From: SAR324 cluster bacterium
Lineage (GTDB): Bacteria; SAR324; NAC60-12
Assembly (NCBI GenBank): GCA_015232315.1
Contig: JADFZZ010000028.1
Location: forward strand, 1-64,000
Direction: 5' to 3'
Length of the DNA: 64,000 nt
Below, piece after piece: positions 44,026 through 52,280 of this stretch. The notes below the pieces were generated by a model that worked only from the letters and a program-made list of their open reading frames with translations, did not search any database and had not been told where the DNA came from. How positions within the stretch are numbered: position 1 is the first letter of the stretch; each line of letters begins with the position of its first letter. The translations under genes and the position numbers were made by a program.

Positions 44026-46104
44026 TCAAAGATTTTTCATGATGAAGTCCGTTGGCTTCACCGGCAGAACAACGATAAAAAGGCTTCCCTTTTCCTTGAC
44101 ACTTTCTACAAAAATCCGGCCATGGAGGAGGTCCACGAGTTTTTTGGTAATTGTCAGGCCGAGACCTGTTCCTTCATAACTGCGATTGTAACCGGAACTT
44201 TCCTGTTTGAATTCATCAAAAACATGCGGCAGAAAATCCTGACTGATGCCAACCCCCGTATCTTCCACAATGATGACCGCCTCTTGTTGATCTTCCTGTT
44301 GTTTCATATTCAAATGAATCTGAATCTTGCCTGTTTTGGTGAACTTCAAGGCGTTTTCCATGAGTTTACGCAGTATTTTGGTCAGCATGGAAGGGTTTGT
44401 CATAATCATGAACCGTTTCAATTCAGTGTGGAATTCCAGCAAAATTCCTTTTTCACGAGCCAGACCTGCAAACGCATCCAGAAAAGACTGGCATTGAGCC
44501 ACCAGATCGCATTCAAGCCATTCCGTAACACCAGACATCGATTCCAACTGTGCGAGATCCATGATGTTGTTCATCGTGTCCAGCAGACGTTGACCATTTT
44601 TGCTGATGTAATTCACCATCGTCTGCCCATCCTCACTCTGAACCTGATCTTTCAGCAACGAAGCAAAGCCCAGCACACTGTTCAGCGGAGTCCTGATTTC
44701 ATGGCTCATGTTGGCCAGAAAGCTGGTTTTCAACCGGCTCATTTCTTCAGCTTCTTCCTTGGCACGAATGAGAGCCTGCTGAGACAGTTTTTGCGTGGTC
44801 ACATCCCGAATCACCAGCAGCAGTTCCTCTGCTGAAACATTCACGATACGCGACTCAAAAAACACCGGTTTTTCCTCACTCTTAAAAACATATTCAAAAT
44901 CCCTGACGGTTCCAGTATCCGGAGACGGACCTTTGAGCAGTTTGATCCATGACATATAATCATGAGGCATGATCTGTTCCAGTTTTTTCCCGACAAGATT
45001 CTGGGTCAGGAAAGGGAATGTTCCCTTGGAGGGTGGCGTGTATTGTAAAATCACACCTTCATTGTTGATCAGAAACAGCAGATCAGGAATGGAATCCAGC
45101 GTGGCCTTGTTGCGGAATTGGCTGATTTCAAGATGTTCCAGAGTTTTTTGCAGTTCAATATTTTTCCGCAGGTGAATCACGCCATACATCAGGTTATCCG
45201 CCAATTGTTTAAGCAACTGAACTTCATCCGGACGAAACGCATACGGTTCAGACGCATAAATGTTCAGACAGCCTAAAACTTTGCCCTCAGAAACCAGAGG
45301 AATTGCCATGGATGACGCATAACGGCGCTTGATCGCGTTTTCCCGCCAGCTCCGGTATTGAGGATTATACAGCATATCCTGAACGATCGAGGGTTTACCG
45401 GTTCGAACCGCTATTCCAGAAGGTCCTCGTCCATATTCATTATCCCCCCAGCTCAAACGAATTGTTTTCAAATAACCATCCGTAAATCCCGCTTCAGCCA
45501 CAGGAACAATCCGCTGTTCTTTATCGTCTGAAGCCCAGCCAATCCAGGCCATGCGGAAGCCCCCTTCATTGACCAGAATTTCACAAATCTGACGCAACAA
45601 AGGTTCCTCTTCCTCTGCGTATACAACGGCCTGATTGCCCTGACTCAAGACTTTTAGTGCCCGGTGGGCTTCTATCAAACTGATATTGGACAACTGATAT
45701 TCGGTGATATCCTTGCCATCTACCAAAAAACAATCCAGCGATTGATCCTGAAACGACAATCGCCGGAATCGCCATTCAATCCAGTGAATCCGACCTTCGC
45801 GTCCGATCCAGCGTTGCCTGTAAGACTCCGGTTCTACACCCGGCAACAGGCCCGAGAGGATTTTCATAATTTTGGCATGGTCCTCAGGAACAATGAGATT
45901 TAAAAAAGATTGCCCATGCAGTGTTCCATGTTTTGCGGAGAAACAGGCATCAAAAGCGGTATTGGAAAAGCACACATGCAGATTTTCAATACACAAACAG
46001 GCGACAAATTGAGCCTGTGTGTCCAGAATTTCTCTGAGAAAACTGTTGTTGAGCGGCCCCTCAATGTCCAACAGGGCACTCAATTTTCCGCAACAATCTG
46101 ACAT
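44026..46104 (-). CDS. PAS-GAF-PAS sensor histidine kinase
   Basis: 692 residues from the ATG at 46104 (GGAG 9 bases upstream). The frame stays open to 46263 only because it runs through a dispersed repeat. Order: PAS domain ~10-145 (ILDTQAQFVACLCIENLHVCFSNTAFDACF); GAF domain ~160-320 (MAWIGWASDDKEQRIVPVAEAGF, SSMAIPLVSEGKVLGCLNIY); PAS ~330-440; HisKA (NMSHEIRTPLNSVLGFASLL); HATPase (RSYEGTGLGLTITKKLVDLL). There is no membrane helix, so it is cytoplasmic, and no receiver domain or adjacent response regulator. It lies 16 bases before ispG. The signal is unknown. Confidence 0.9.
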   Translation of the reverse strand: MSDCCGKLSALLDIEGPLNNSFLREILDTQAQFVACLCIENLHVCFSNTAFDACFSAKHGTLHGQSFLNLIVPEDHAKIMKILSGLLPGVEPESYRQRWIGREGRIHWIEWRFRRLSFQDQSLDCFLVDGKDITEYQLSNISLIEAHRALKVLSQGNQAVVYAEEEEPLLRQICEILVNEGGFRMAWIGWASDDKEQRIVPVAEAGFTDGYLKTIRLSWGDNEYGRGPSGIAVRTGKPSIVQDMLYNPQYRSWRENAIKRRYASSMAIPLVSEGKVLGCLNIYASEPYAFRPDEVQLLKQLADNLMYGVIHLRKNIELQKTLEHLEISQFRNKATLDSIPDLLFLINNEGVILQYTPPSKGTFPFLTQNLVGKKLEQIMPHDYMSWIKLLKGPSPDTGTVRDFEYVFKSEEKPVFFESRIVNVSAEELLLVIRDVTTQKLSQQALIRAKEEAEEMSRLKTSFLANMSHEIRTPLNSVLGFASLLKDQVQSEDGQTMVNYISKNGQRLLDTMNNIMDLAQLESMSGVTEWLECDLVAQCQSFLDAFAGLAREKGILLEFHTELKRFMIMTNPSMLTKILRKLMENALKFTKTGKIQIHLNMKQQEDQQEAVIIVEDTGVGISQDFLPHVFDEFKQESSGYNRSYEGTGLGLTITKKLVDLLHGRIFVESVKEKGSLFIVVLPVKPTDFIMKNL

Positions 46105-46183
46105 AAATGGTTTCTCCAACCACTGAAATATGTGTTGCTGTAAATTTTCTGGTGACGGCAACCGATTCAAGCCCTCGCACGGT

Positions 46184-46248
46184 GTCATTCCGTGCTTGAC
46201 ACGGAATCCATCGGCGCACTCCTGGATCCCCGTTTTCACGGGGATGAC
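46184..46248. repeat. Dispersed palindromic repeat (GTCATTCC/GGATGAC family)
   Basis: Arms GTCATTCC (46184-46191) and GGGATGAC (46241-46248), one mismatch, enclose CCGTGC-TTGAC-ACGG and CCCCGTTTTCACGGGG hairpins and the ATCCA/TGGAT motif. It resembles the widely scattered GTCATTCCCGC...GGAATCCAG repeats of proteobacteria. It lies upstream of the kinase and creates a false N-terminal extension. Confidence 0.7.
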
Positions 46249-46493
46249 ATCGTGGCGGGCCACAGGATTTCATCACCAAATTATTTACAGCAGGAAATAT
46301 GTGAACAATGACAAAAACAGAAAATCACACCATACTCTTTATATGTCAGCTAACATAATCTCGCCGACTTTGTGAAGCTTATAATCCACTCATTGTATGA
46401 ATCCACATCAAAATTCTTGATCCTTTGTGGATTTAAACGCTAAATCAATTTTATACCATTTTTTATTTTTGCCCTGTCATCCGAATCGGTTTC
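46249..46493. other. Intergenic region between divergent kinase and SH3 genes
   Basis: No gene seen. The sequence is A+T-rich, especially 46300-46480, as expected for a divergent promoter region, but I could not assign clear -35/-10 pairs. Confidence 0.4.
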
Positions 46494-47480
46494 ATGATTG
46501 ATGCTCCTGTTTCTTTCCGGCTATTGTGTTCATACCTGTTGCTTCTGACGGTATCCACACAGACATTATGGGGTGCCCCCACTCCAGTTTCTGAAGCCAC
46601 TCCGCAGATACAGGCACCCACACGCCAGATCGCCCAAACCACGGATGACGAAGAAAGCAATTTTTCACTGAACAATGTCAAAGAACGGGTCTTGTATGAA
46701 CTGGCCAAACAACAGAACAGATCCAATCTGTATCAATATTATCTGGAAAAATTTCCCAAGGGAGTCTTTGCTGGAGATGTCGCGCAAAAATGGCTGGAAC
46801 GACTCAGACAGTCCCCTGACACCGTCTGGAATCAACCACCGATTCAAAGCAATTGCCCGGAAATTTTCCAGATTCTGGGAAAAAGTCTGAATATCCGTGA
46901 AAAACCAAATCTCAAAGCAGCTAAACTCGGCAGTTACTCCCCGGAGGATATGATCTGTGTGCTTGAAAAACAGCAGGACTGGAACCGAACCCCCAAAGGC
47001 TGGGTGTATGCGGCATACATGAAACCAGATCCACGGTTCAGTGGCGGGCTTGATCTGTTCCTAGTGTATCAGACGCTTGTCAAAAACCCTGAATATCTCG
47101 AACAGGCAAAAACCCTGCGAGAGTCAACCCTCAGACAATGGGCACTGAACCAACGAACGATTGAAGCCTACGACCGTTATCTGAAAAATTATGAGAGTGA
47201 CCCAAATGCTAAAGAACTGATCAATACACGAGAGGATCTGAGATTTGAACAGGCCCTGGCCCAACATACCGCGGCCGCCTATGATCTGTATCTGCAGGAA
47301 TATCCCAAAGGGAATTATCGTTCTGAGTGTGTAAAACTCCGGGAGCACGCATTGTTTCAATGGACACTGATGCAAAACACACAGGAAGCCTATGGAACAT
47401 TTCTGCAAGCCTATCCTTCCTCCTCCTACCGCAGTCATATCCGACAACTGTTGAGAAATCTTACAAGCTCAACACCTTGA
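46494..47480 (+). CDS. Secreted SH3-domain protein with Y-x-x-YL-x-x-YP repeats
   Basis: 328 residues. The signal peptide (LLCSYLLLLTVSTQTLWG) is followed by a Pro/Thr/Gln-rich stretch. One repeat unit (LYQYYLEKFPKGVFAGDVAQ) precedes a bacterial SH3 domain (~120-178, LNIREKPNLKAAKLGSY, GWVYAAYM). Three more repeats follow (IEAYDRYLKNYESD, AAAYDLYLQEYPKG, QEAYGTFLQAYPSS). The repeats match those of the T6SS-locus lipoprotein at 12477-13835, so both may bind the same kind of partner. The SH3 domain suggests peptidoglycan contact. The start codon has no strong ribosome binding site. Confidence 0.78.
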   Translation: MIDAPVSFRLLCSYLLLLTVSTQTLWGAPTPVSEATPQIQAPTRQIAQTTDDEESNFSLNNVKERVLYELAKQQNRSNLYQYYLEKFPKGVFAGDVAQKWLERLRQSPDTVWNQPPIQSNCPEIFQILGKSLNIREKPNLKAAKLGSYSPEDMICVLEKQQDWNRTPKGWVYAAYMKPDPRFSGGLDLFLVYQTLVKNPEYLEQAKTLRESTLRQWALNQRTIEAYDRYLKNYESDPNAKELINTREDLRFEQALAQHTAAAYDLYLQEYPKGNYRSECVKLREHALFQWTLMQNTQEAYGTFLQAYPSSSYRSHIRQLLRNLTSSTP

Positions 47481-47497
47481 GAATAATTGATTTTATT

Positions 47498-48988
47498 TCA
47501 CACAGACAGGCTGATTTTGCTGGAAACCTTTAACTTTTTCCGAACAATCTGAGACGTGGTGTCAATCGTCATATTGAGAATCGCCGTCACCAGAATCAAT
47601 AAAAACGCCTTGTCCAGCTTGTCATCAGAAATGGCACTGTCGATATAAAAGCCCAGGGTGTAAACTCCAAGAATTCCCAGAATGGCGGATTCCCGCATCA
47701 TGATTTCCCAACGATAAAACAGAAACGCCAGAAACTGTCCGTAAACTCTGGGAAGGACTTCAAAAAAGTAGCGGTTCAACTTCCCCGGAGGCGCATCAAA
47801 TCTCAATGCAATCAGGTTGGCATGATTGCCCGTCAGATACCCCAGAATTGCCCCGTTATGCAGTCCAATCGCTAGAAAAGCAGGCAACATGGAGGGTCCC
47901 CACAGATGCACAAACACATACGCCAGAATATACTCGGGCGTGGTTCGCATCACAATCAGCGTGTAATAAACCACTCGCTCCAGCCACTTGACCGAAAGAT
48001 GCCGGCAAATCCCCGGAAACGTGGTCAATGTCACGATCCCGGTTGTCACCAACGCAATTTGCGTCAACAGAAATGTGTTCCAAACGCCCTTCAAACCTTC
48101 AGTGCTGAGAATCCCCCAGGCCCAGTTCCACACGGGTTCCCACGCCCAGATCACGGTGCGTGTTCCATCGTAATAACCAGTTCTGCGCATCGGCCATGGC
48201 AGAATTTCATAAGTGAAAAACCGCACCACATTTTCCCAGCGAATGGAAATATCTCTGGATAAAAACGCGAATGCCACCATGACATACAACGGAACCAGGC
48301 GTGGTTTTAGCCAGTAACGCAAGGAGGCAATCAGCAGATAAAACAGATAGAGCAATGCGGAAACTTCAGAATATTGACTTTCCCGGAAAGCGGTTTCCAG
48401 GTGAAAACCAATAGTTGGCAGGCCGATGAAACCAAGAATGGCACTGGAACGTAACGCGCATTCAAACCGGTAGGTAGTGTAGTTTTTGATATCGGCATAA
48501 ATCACCGGCAGGATCGAAAAGAAAAACCGGCTCAACAGCGAACTGCCGTCAGGCACTCCCTGCAACGGCCGATGATCAGACTCCTGCAGAATTTCAGCGT
48601 AAACCTTGGCAAACACTCCCGCATAGGGAATACCAATGGCCAGCACACCGCATACAGGATTCAACCCGACAATCGGCAAAAAAATGAAGGCCCAGAAAAT
48701 TTCATGGATGGATCGCAGAAACGCACAGAAAAATCGCACTCCGGCACGATGAAAAAAGAAGGCCAGAAGGCTTCCCAAAACAACGCCGAGCGCAATCCCG
48801 CACAAGGCGAACACCAGTGTGTTTAGAAAGGCCTCACGGTAATCATACGCCACTCTGAAATCAGGGGTGACCGCCCCCAGCAGCATTCTGCCCAGTTCAT
48901 GCCAGGGATCAATCGTGGTGATGGCGATATCAGCAAACACCAGGCAGAACACCGCAATTCCCACAAAAATCAGACTGGTCTTTTTCAT
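47498..48988 (-). CDS. phnE: Phosphonate-type ABC transporter permease, double PhnE
   Basis: 496 residues containing two PhnE-like permease halves in one chain. The loops that contact the ATPase occur twice: RSSAILGFIGLPTIGFHLE (~180-200) and RESAILGILGVYTLGFYID (~445-465). The usual PhnE is ~260-280 residues and works as a dimer, so this looks like a fused pair. It overlaps the ATPase gene by four bases (ATGA). The substrate is likely an oxyanion or organophosphonate. No C-P lyase genes are nearby. Confidence 0.87.
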   Translation of the reverse strand: MKKTSLIFVGIAVFCLVFADIAITTIDPWHELGRMLLGAVTPDFRVAYDYREAFLNTLVFALCGIALGVVLGSLLAFFFHRAGVRFFCAFLRSIHEIFWAFIFLPIVGLNPVCGVLAIGIPYAGVFAKVYAEILQESDHRPLQGVPDGSSLLSRFFFSILPVIYADIKNYTTYRFECALRSSAILGFIGLPTIGFHLETAFRESQYSEVSALLYLFYLLIASLRYWLKPRLVPLYVMVAFAFLSRDISIRWENVVRFFTYEILPWPMRRTGYYDGTRTVIWAWEPVWNWAWGILSTEGLKGVWNTFLLTQIALVTTGIVTLTTFPGICRHLSVKWLERVVYYTLIVMRTTPEYILAYVFVHLWGPSMLPAFLAIGLHNGAILGYLTGNHANLIALRFDAPPGKLNRYFFEVLPRVYGQFLAFLFYRWEIMMRESAILGILGVYTLGFYIDSAISDDKLDKAFLLILVTAILNMTIDTTSQIVRKKLKVSSKISLSV

Positions 48989-49641
48989 GGCTGATACAAT
49001 GCGGAAAGCAGGTCTGACGAAACCTGACGGGACGGCTGATCAAACAGAATCACGCCCTCACGGATACCGATAATCCGCTGGGCATATTTCAAGGCCAAGT
49101 CAACCGCATGCAACGACATGATGAGGGTTTTGTCAATGTGGGTGAGCAGTTCCAGAACCGTTCCCGCCTGATGGGGATCAATGGACGAAACCGGTTCATC
49201 CGCCAGCAGGACAGGACTCCCCCGAAACAGGGCACGGGCAATGGACACCCGTTGTTGCTGTCCCCCTGAGAGAGCGCCTGTGCGTTCATGCATCTTTTCC
49301 CGCATTTGCAGAGACGTCAGAATGTCGCCAACTTCTTCCACATCCCGGGTCTGAGGCTTGAGCAGATTGAGCAGATTATACCAGGTGCTGTAACGGTCCA
49401 GGCGTCCCATGTAAACATTGTGATAGGCACTCAATTGCGGAACCAGCGCATAATGCTGATGCACAAACGCGCATGTTTTGGGCTGTCGTTCATACAAGGT
49501 TTGCAGCAACGTGGTTTTCCCGGCCCCGCTTGGACCAATCAAGGCGATTTTTTCGCCCTGCTCAATCCTCAGACTGATATTTTTGAGAGCCGGAGTGTTC
49601 TTGTAGGAAACCTGAACATTTTCCAAATGAAATACGGACAA
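48985..49641 (-). CDS. phnC: Phosphonate-type ABC transporter ATP-binding protein
   Basis: 218 residues. Walker A GPSGAGKTTLL, signature LSGGQQQRVSIARAL, Walker B VLLADEPVSSIDP and the switch histidine (LIMSLHAVDLAL) are all present. The start is TTG at 49639-49641, supported by GGGAG with good spacing and by the three-base gap after the phnD stop. It powers the PhnE permease. Assignment to the phosphonate group rests mainly on its neighbours. Confidence 0.88.
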   Translation of the reverse strand: MSVFHLENVQVSYKNTPALKNISLRIEQGEKIALIGPSGAGKTTLLQTLYERQPKTCAFVHQHYALVPQLSAYHNVYMGRLDRYSTWYNLLNLLKPQTRDVEEVGDILTSLQMREKMHERTGALSGGQQQRVSIARALFRGSPVLLADEPVSSIDPHQAGTVLELLTHIDKTLIMSLHAVDLALKYAQRIIGIREGVILFDQPSRQVSSDLLSALYQP

Positions 49642-49644
49642 AAC

Positions 49645-50520
49645 CTACTCCCTCAAAATGCCGATTTCCTGTGCGGTATCCAATATGGGCTGATACATGG
49701 TATTGTCCGCTTCAATAAAACGATCCCGTGGAAACGTGTCGAGCAATTCCCGATCTTTCATACCGATCAATGCTTTTTGGGTTTTCTGGATGAAGCCCTT
49801 GCCAAACACAGCATCAGCATCGCCTCTGATCGTCCAGTTATAATCAGGATACGTGGGTGTTTTCCAGAGCACCTGTACTTTGGTGGCATCGACATTTCCT
49901 GCTTTGACTTCATTTTCCCAGACTTTGAAATTCAGCACACCCACCTGATAACTTCCAGACTGCACCAAAGCCAACGTTTTGGAGTGATCACCACTGAATC
50001 CGACTCTGCTGAAAACATCTTCCGGAGATTTTTTGAAAAACTGACGGATGTAATATTCCGGCATCAGCCGACCGGAGGTGGAACCTTTGGACCCGAAAGA
50101 AAAGGTTTTCCCCTCGATTTTTTCGGGAAAGTCCTCGCCATAAGACAAGCCGGTGCTGGTATGCGCGATGATGTAGGAAATGAAGGTCGTGTCTTCTTCA
50201 CCCTGAGCAATCGCCAGTGACCCCGGAACGGCCAGACGTGCCTGCACACCGGACAAACCGCCAAACCATGCCAGTTGAACATCGTTGTTCTTGAAGGCCG
50301 CGATCGACGCGCTATAGGACTTGACAGGGATGTATTCCACCTTAACGTTCAATTCCTTGGACAAATATTGAGCCACCTTGTTGAAACGCTCTTGCAATCG
50401 GGCAGTGTCTTCATCAGGAATCGCAGTGAATTTGAAGGTTTGCGCCAGGCTAACAGCACTCATGAGTGCAATCATGGACAGCAATAGGCAGATTTTTTTT
50501 AAAGAAATTTGGAACAACAT
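49645..50520 (-). CDS. phnD: Phosphonate-type ABC substrate-binding protein
   Basis: 291 residues. The signal peptide (KKICLLLSMIALMSAVSLAQ) is followed by the PhnD fold: FTAIPDEDTARLQERFNKVAQYLSKELNVKVEYIPVKSYSASIAAFKNNDVQLAWFGGLSG, then FSFGSKGSTSGRLMPEYYI. These match periplasmic phosphate/phosphonate/phosphite-binding proteins. ATG with AAGGAG upstream. It starts 74 bases after the selD stop, in the same direction. The ligand is uncertain; linkage to selD allows a selenium oxyanion. Confidence 0.88.
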   Translation of the reverse strand: MLFQISLKKICLLLSMIALMSAVSLAQTFKFTAIPDEDTARLQERFNKVAQYLSKELNVKVEYIPVKSYSASIAAFKNNDVQLAWFGGLSGVQARLAVPGSLAIAQGEEDTTFISYIIAHTSTGLSYGEDFPEKIEGKTFSFGSKGSTSGRLMPEYYIRQFFKKSPEDVFSRVGFSGDHSKTLALVQSGSYQVGVLNFKVWENEVKAGNVDATKVQVLWKTPTYPDYNWTIRGDADAVFGKGFIQKTQKALIGMKDRELLDTFPRDRFIEADNTMYQPILDTAQEIGILRE

Positions 50521-50594
50521 ACACTCCTTGGGTTAATGGGAAAAAATCCTCTTTCATCACGAAAGAAGGGTGCCTGAAACGTCAATCGACAGAA

Positions 50595-51656
50595 TCAGGC
50601 AAAATGGAGGGCGATGTTTTCCATGGAAGGCAACACACTACCAATAATCTTTGCTGAAGTCACACCCGCGAGGTGCAGGGCCGTCAGCAAAGATTCCGCC
50701 TGAGTTCCAGCGACTGAAAACAGCAGGCCTCCACTGGTTTGAGGATCCAGTGTGAGTTCCTGCTGAAAACGGGTTAAGGTTTTTTCATAACGAGTATATT
50801 TTTCAACTTTTCTCCGGTTTGCGAGATTGGCACCGGTGGACATGCCTTTCACATACATTTCCAGAGCTTCACGCATAACCGGCAGATCGGCCACAGTGAT
50901 TTTCAGGGTCACACCACTGCCGCGTGCCATATTCAGACAATGCCCTGCCAGGCCAAACCCGGTGATGTCCGTTGCCGCATGAATTTCAAATCCGGAAGCC
51001 ACTTCCGCCGCGGTTTTGTTCAACACCACCAGGTGCTCCAGACATTCCTGAAGAGCTTCCTGAGAAACCCATTGTTTGAGATTGGCATTGAATAACACGC
51101 CACTTCCCAACGGTTTCGTCAAAATCAACTGGTCTCCGGGCTGAGCACCGACATTGCGCCAGATTTTTTCAGGATGCACCATCCCGGTGACTGACAACCC
51201 GAATTTGGGTTCTTCGTCCTCCACCGTATGCCCACCGACCAGCACGGCACCCGCTTCGGTGATTTTGTGCAGTGCTCCGGCAATGATACCATCCAGAATA
51301 TCCATCCCCAATTTATCAGATGGAAATCCGACCAGATTCATGCAGGCCAGTGGTTTGCCACCCATAGCGTACACGTCGCTCAGAGAATTTGCCGCGGCGA
51401 TCTGCCCGAACAAAAACGGGTCATCGACCGGTGGTGTGATGAAATCCACCGTCATGACCATCGCCTGCTCGTCATTCAGACGATACACGCCGGCATCATC
51501 GCTGGTTTCAATTCCCACCAGTACATTCGCATCCTTGACTGCGGGCAGTGTTGCCAGCAGGTGATCCAGTCCGACCGGACTGAGCTTGGCCGCTCAACCG
51601 CAGGTTTTGGCCAGACTCGTCAAGGTTGGTGTCTTGAATAAATCAATCAATCCCAT
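50595..51656 (-). CDS. selD: Selenide water dikinase SelD, itself a selenoprotein (TGA = Sec21)
   Basis: 353 residues from the ATG at 51656, reading through an in-frame TGA at 51594-51596 as selenocysteine 21. The context is KTCG-U-AAKLSPVGLDHLL: U21 aligns with catalytic Cys17 of E. coli SelD by its spacing to the conserved Lys-Leu/Ile-x-Pro. The rest is standard SelD (SDDAGVYRLNDEQAMVMTVDFITPPVDDP, LVGGHTVEDEEPKFGLSVTG, ATDITGFGLAGH, DPQTSGGLLF). SelD makes selenophosphate from selenide and ATP for Sec-tRNA synthesis. Standard gene calling would start it at an internal GTG (51518), losing the active site. A SECIS-like hairpin lies just downstream of the TGA. It heads a unit with phnD-phnC-phnE. 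Confidence 0.93.
51567..51582 (-). promoter_or_regulatory. SECIS-like hairpin for Sec insertion in selD
   Basis: On the minus strand, CAGTCC-GGTC-GGACTG forms a perfect 6-bp stem with loop GGUC. It begins 11 bases after the TGA, so the loop starts 17 bases past it. This fits bacterial SECIS rules (short stem, G at the start of the apical loop, close downstream of UGA), and E. coli fdhF has the same GGUC loop. SelB would bind it. Confidence 0.8.
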
Positions 51657-51784
51657 ATTGGCCCTGAAAGAGGAAACATATCAAAAAAAACGCTCACGAA
51701 GCGCGTAAAATATACATTTTGCGGCGATGCGCAAGAAAATATATCCGGACAGGAAAGACTCCGTGATTTTGTCGAACCATGTTT

Positions 51785-52246
51785 TCAAAGAAACCGTTGA
51801 TAATCCGCATGAATTCTCATCAAAACATCAACCTGAGTCGCGTCATCCTTCAGAAATGAAAAATCCGCAAAATCAAATCCCGGAGCCACGGTGCAACCCA
51901 CAAGACTGTATTCACCCGTAGTTTCAGAGGCCTGATACACCTTGGGCGGAACAATGGAGACATACGTTTCACATCCAGGTCCCAGCATGGTTTCAGCAAG
52001 TTGAACCCCATCAAACTGTATCAATCTGAGAGGAGATCCTTCATAAAAATTCCAGATTTCATCATGCAGAACTTTATGGAATCTACTGATTTGTCCCTTG
52101 ACCAGCAGAAAATAAATGTGCGTCACCGCACTGCGTGGTGCCATGGCCACAGGTGAAACCACCGATTGTCCTGAACGATAGATTTCAAGGTAGTACCCAC
52201 CTTCAGGATGTGGCGACAATCCGTATTTTTCAATTATTGTTTGCAT
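51785..52246 (-). CDS. Cupin_5 (DUF985) family protein
   Basis: 153 residues, the full length for the family. It starts IIEKYGLSPHPEGGYYLEIYRS, with TAIYF-type THIYFLLVKGQISRFHKVLHDEIWNFYEGSPLRLIQFDG and SLVGCTVAPGFDFADFSFL. These are the hallmarks of DUF985 single-domain cupins. The beta-barrel has a possible metal or sugar site (HKVLHDEIW). The biological role is not established. It ends ~130 bases before selD on the same strand and is otherwise unlinked. Confidence 0.88.
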   Translation of the reverse strand: MQTIIEKYGLSPHPEGGYYLEIYRSGQSVVSPVAMAPRSAVTHIYFLLVKGQISRFHKVLHDEIWNFYEGSPLRLIQFDGVQLAETMLGPGCETYVSIVPPKVYQASETTGEYSLVGCTVAPGFDFADFSFLKDDATQVDVLMRIHADYQRFL

Positions 52247-52280
52247 AGAATCTCTATCAGGTGAGCCATCGAATTTCGCG

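Noticed and set aside
46105-46263. N-terminal extension of the PAS-GAF kinase
   Set aside because: It is a translation of a palindromic dispersed repeat from a GTG; the ATG at 46104 has a ribosome binding site and starts the conserved part.
49645-50520. Assigning phosphonate as the certain substrate of the ABC system
   Set aside because: No C-P lyase or phosphonatase genes are nearby and the partner gene is selD; only the transporter family is supported.
50595-51518. A 307-residue SelD starting at an internal GTG
   Set aside because: It lacks the N-terminal glycine-rich active site; the same frame continues upstream through a TGA with a SECIS-like hairpin to a proper ATG at 51656.
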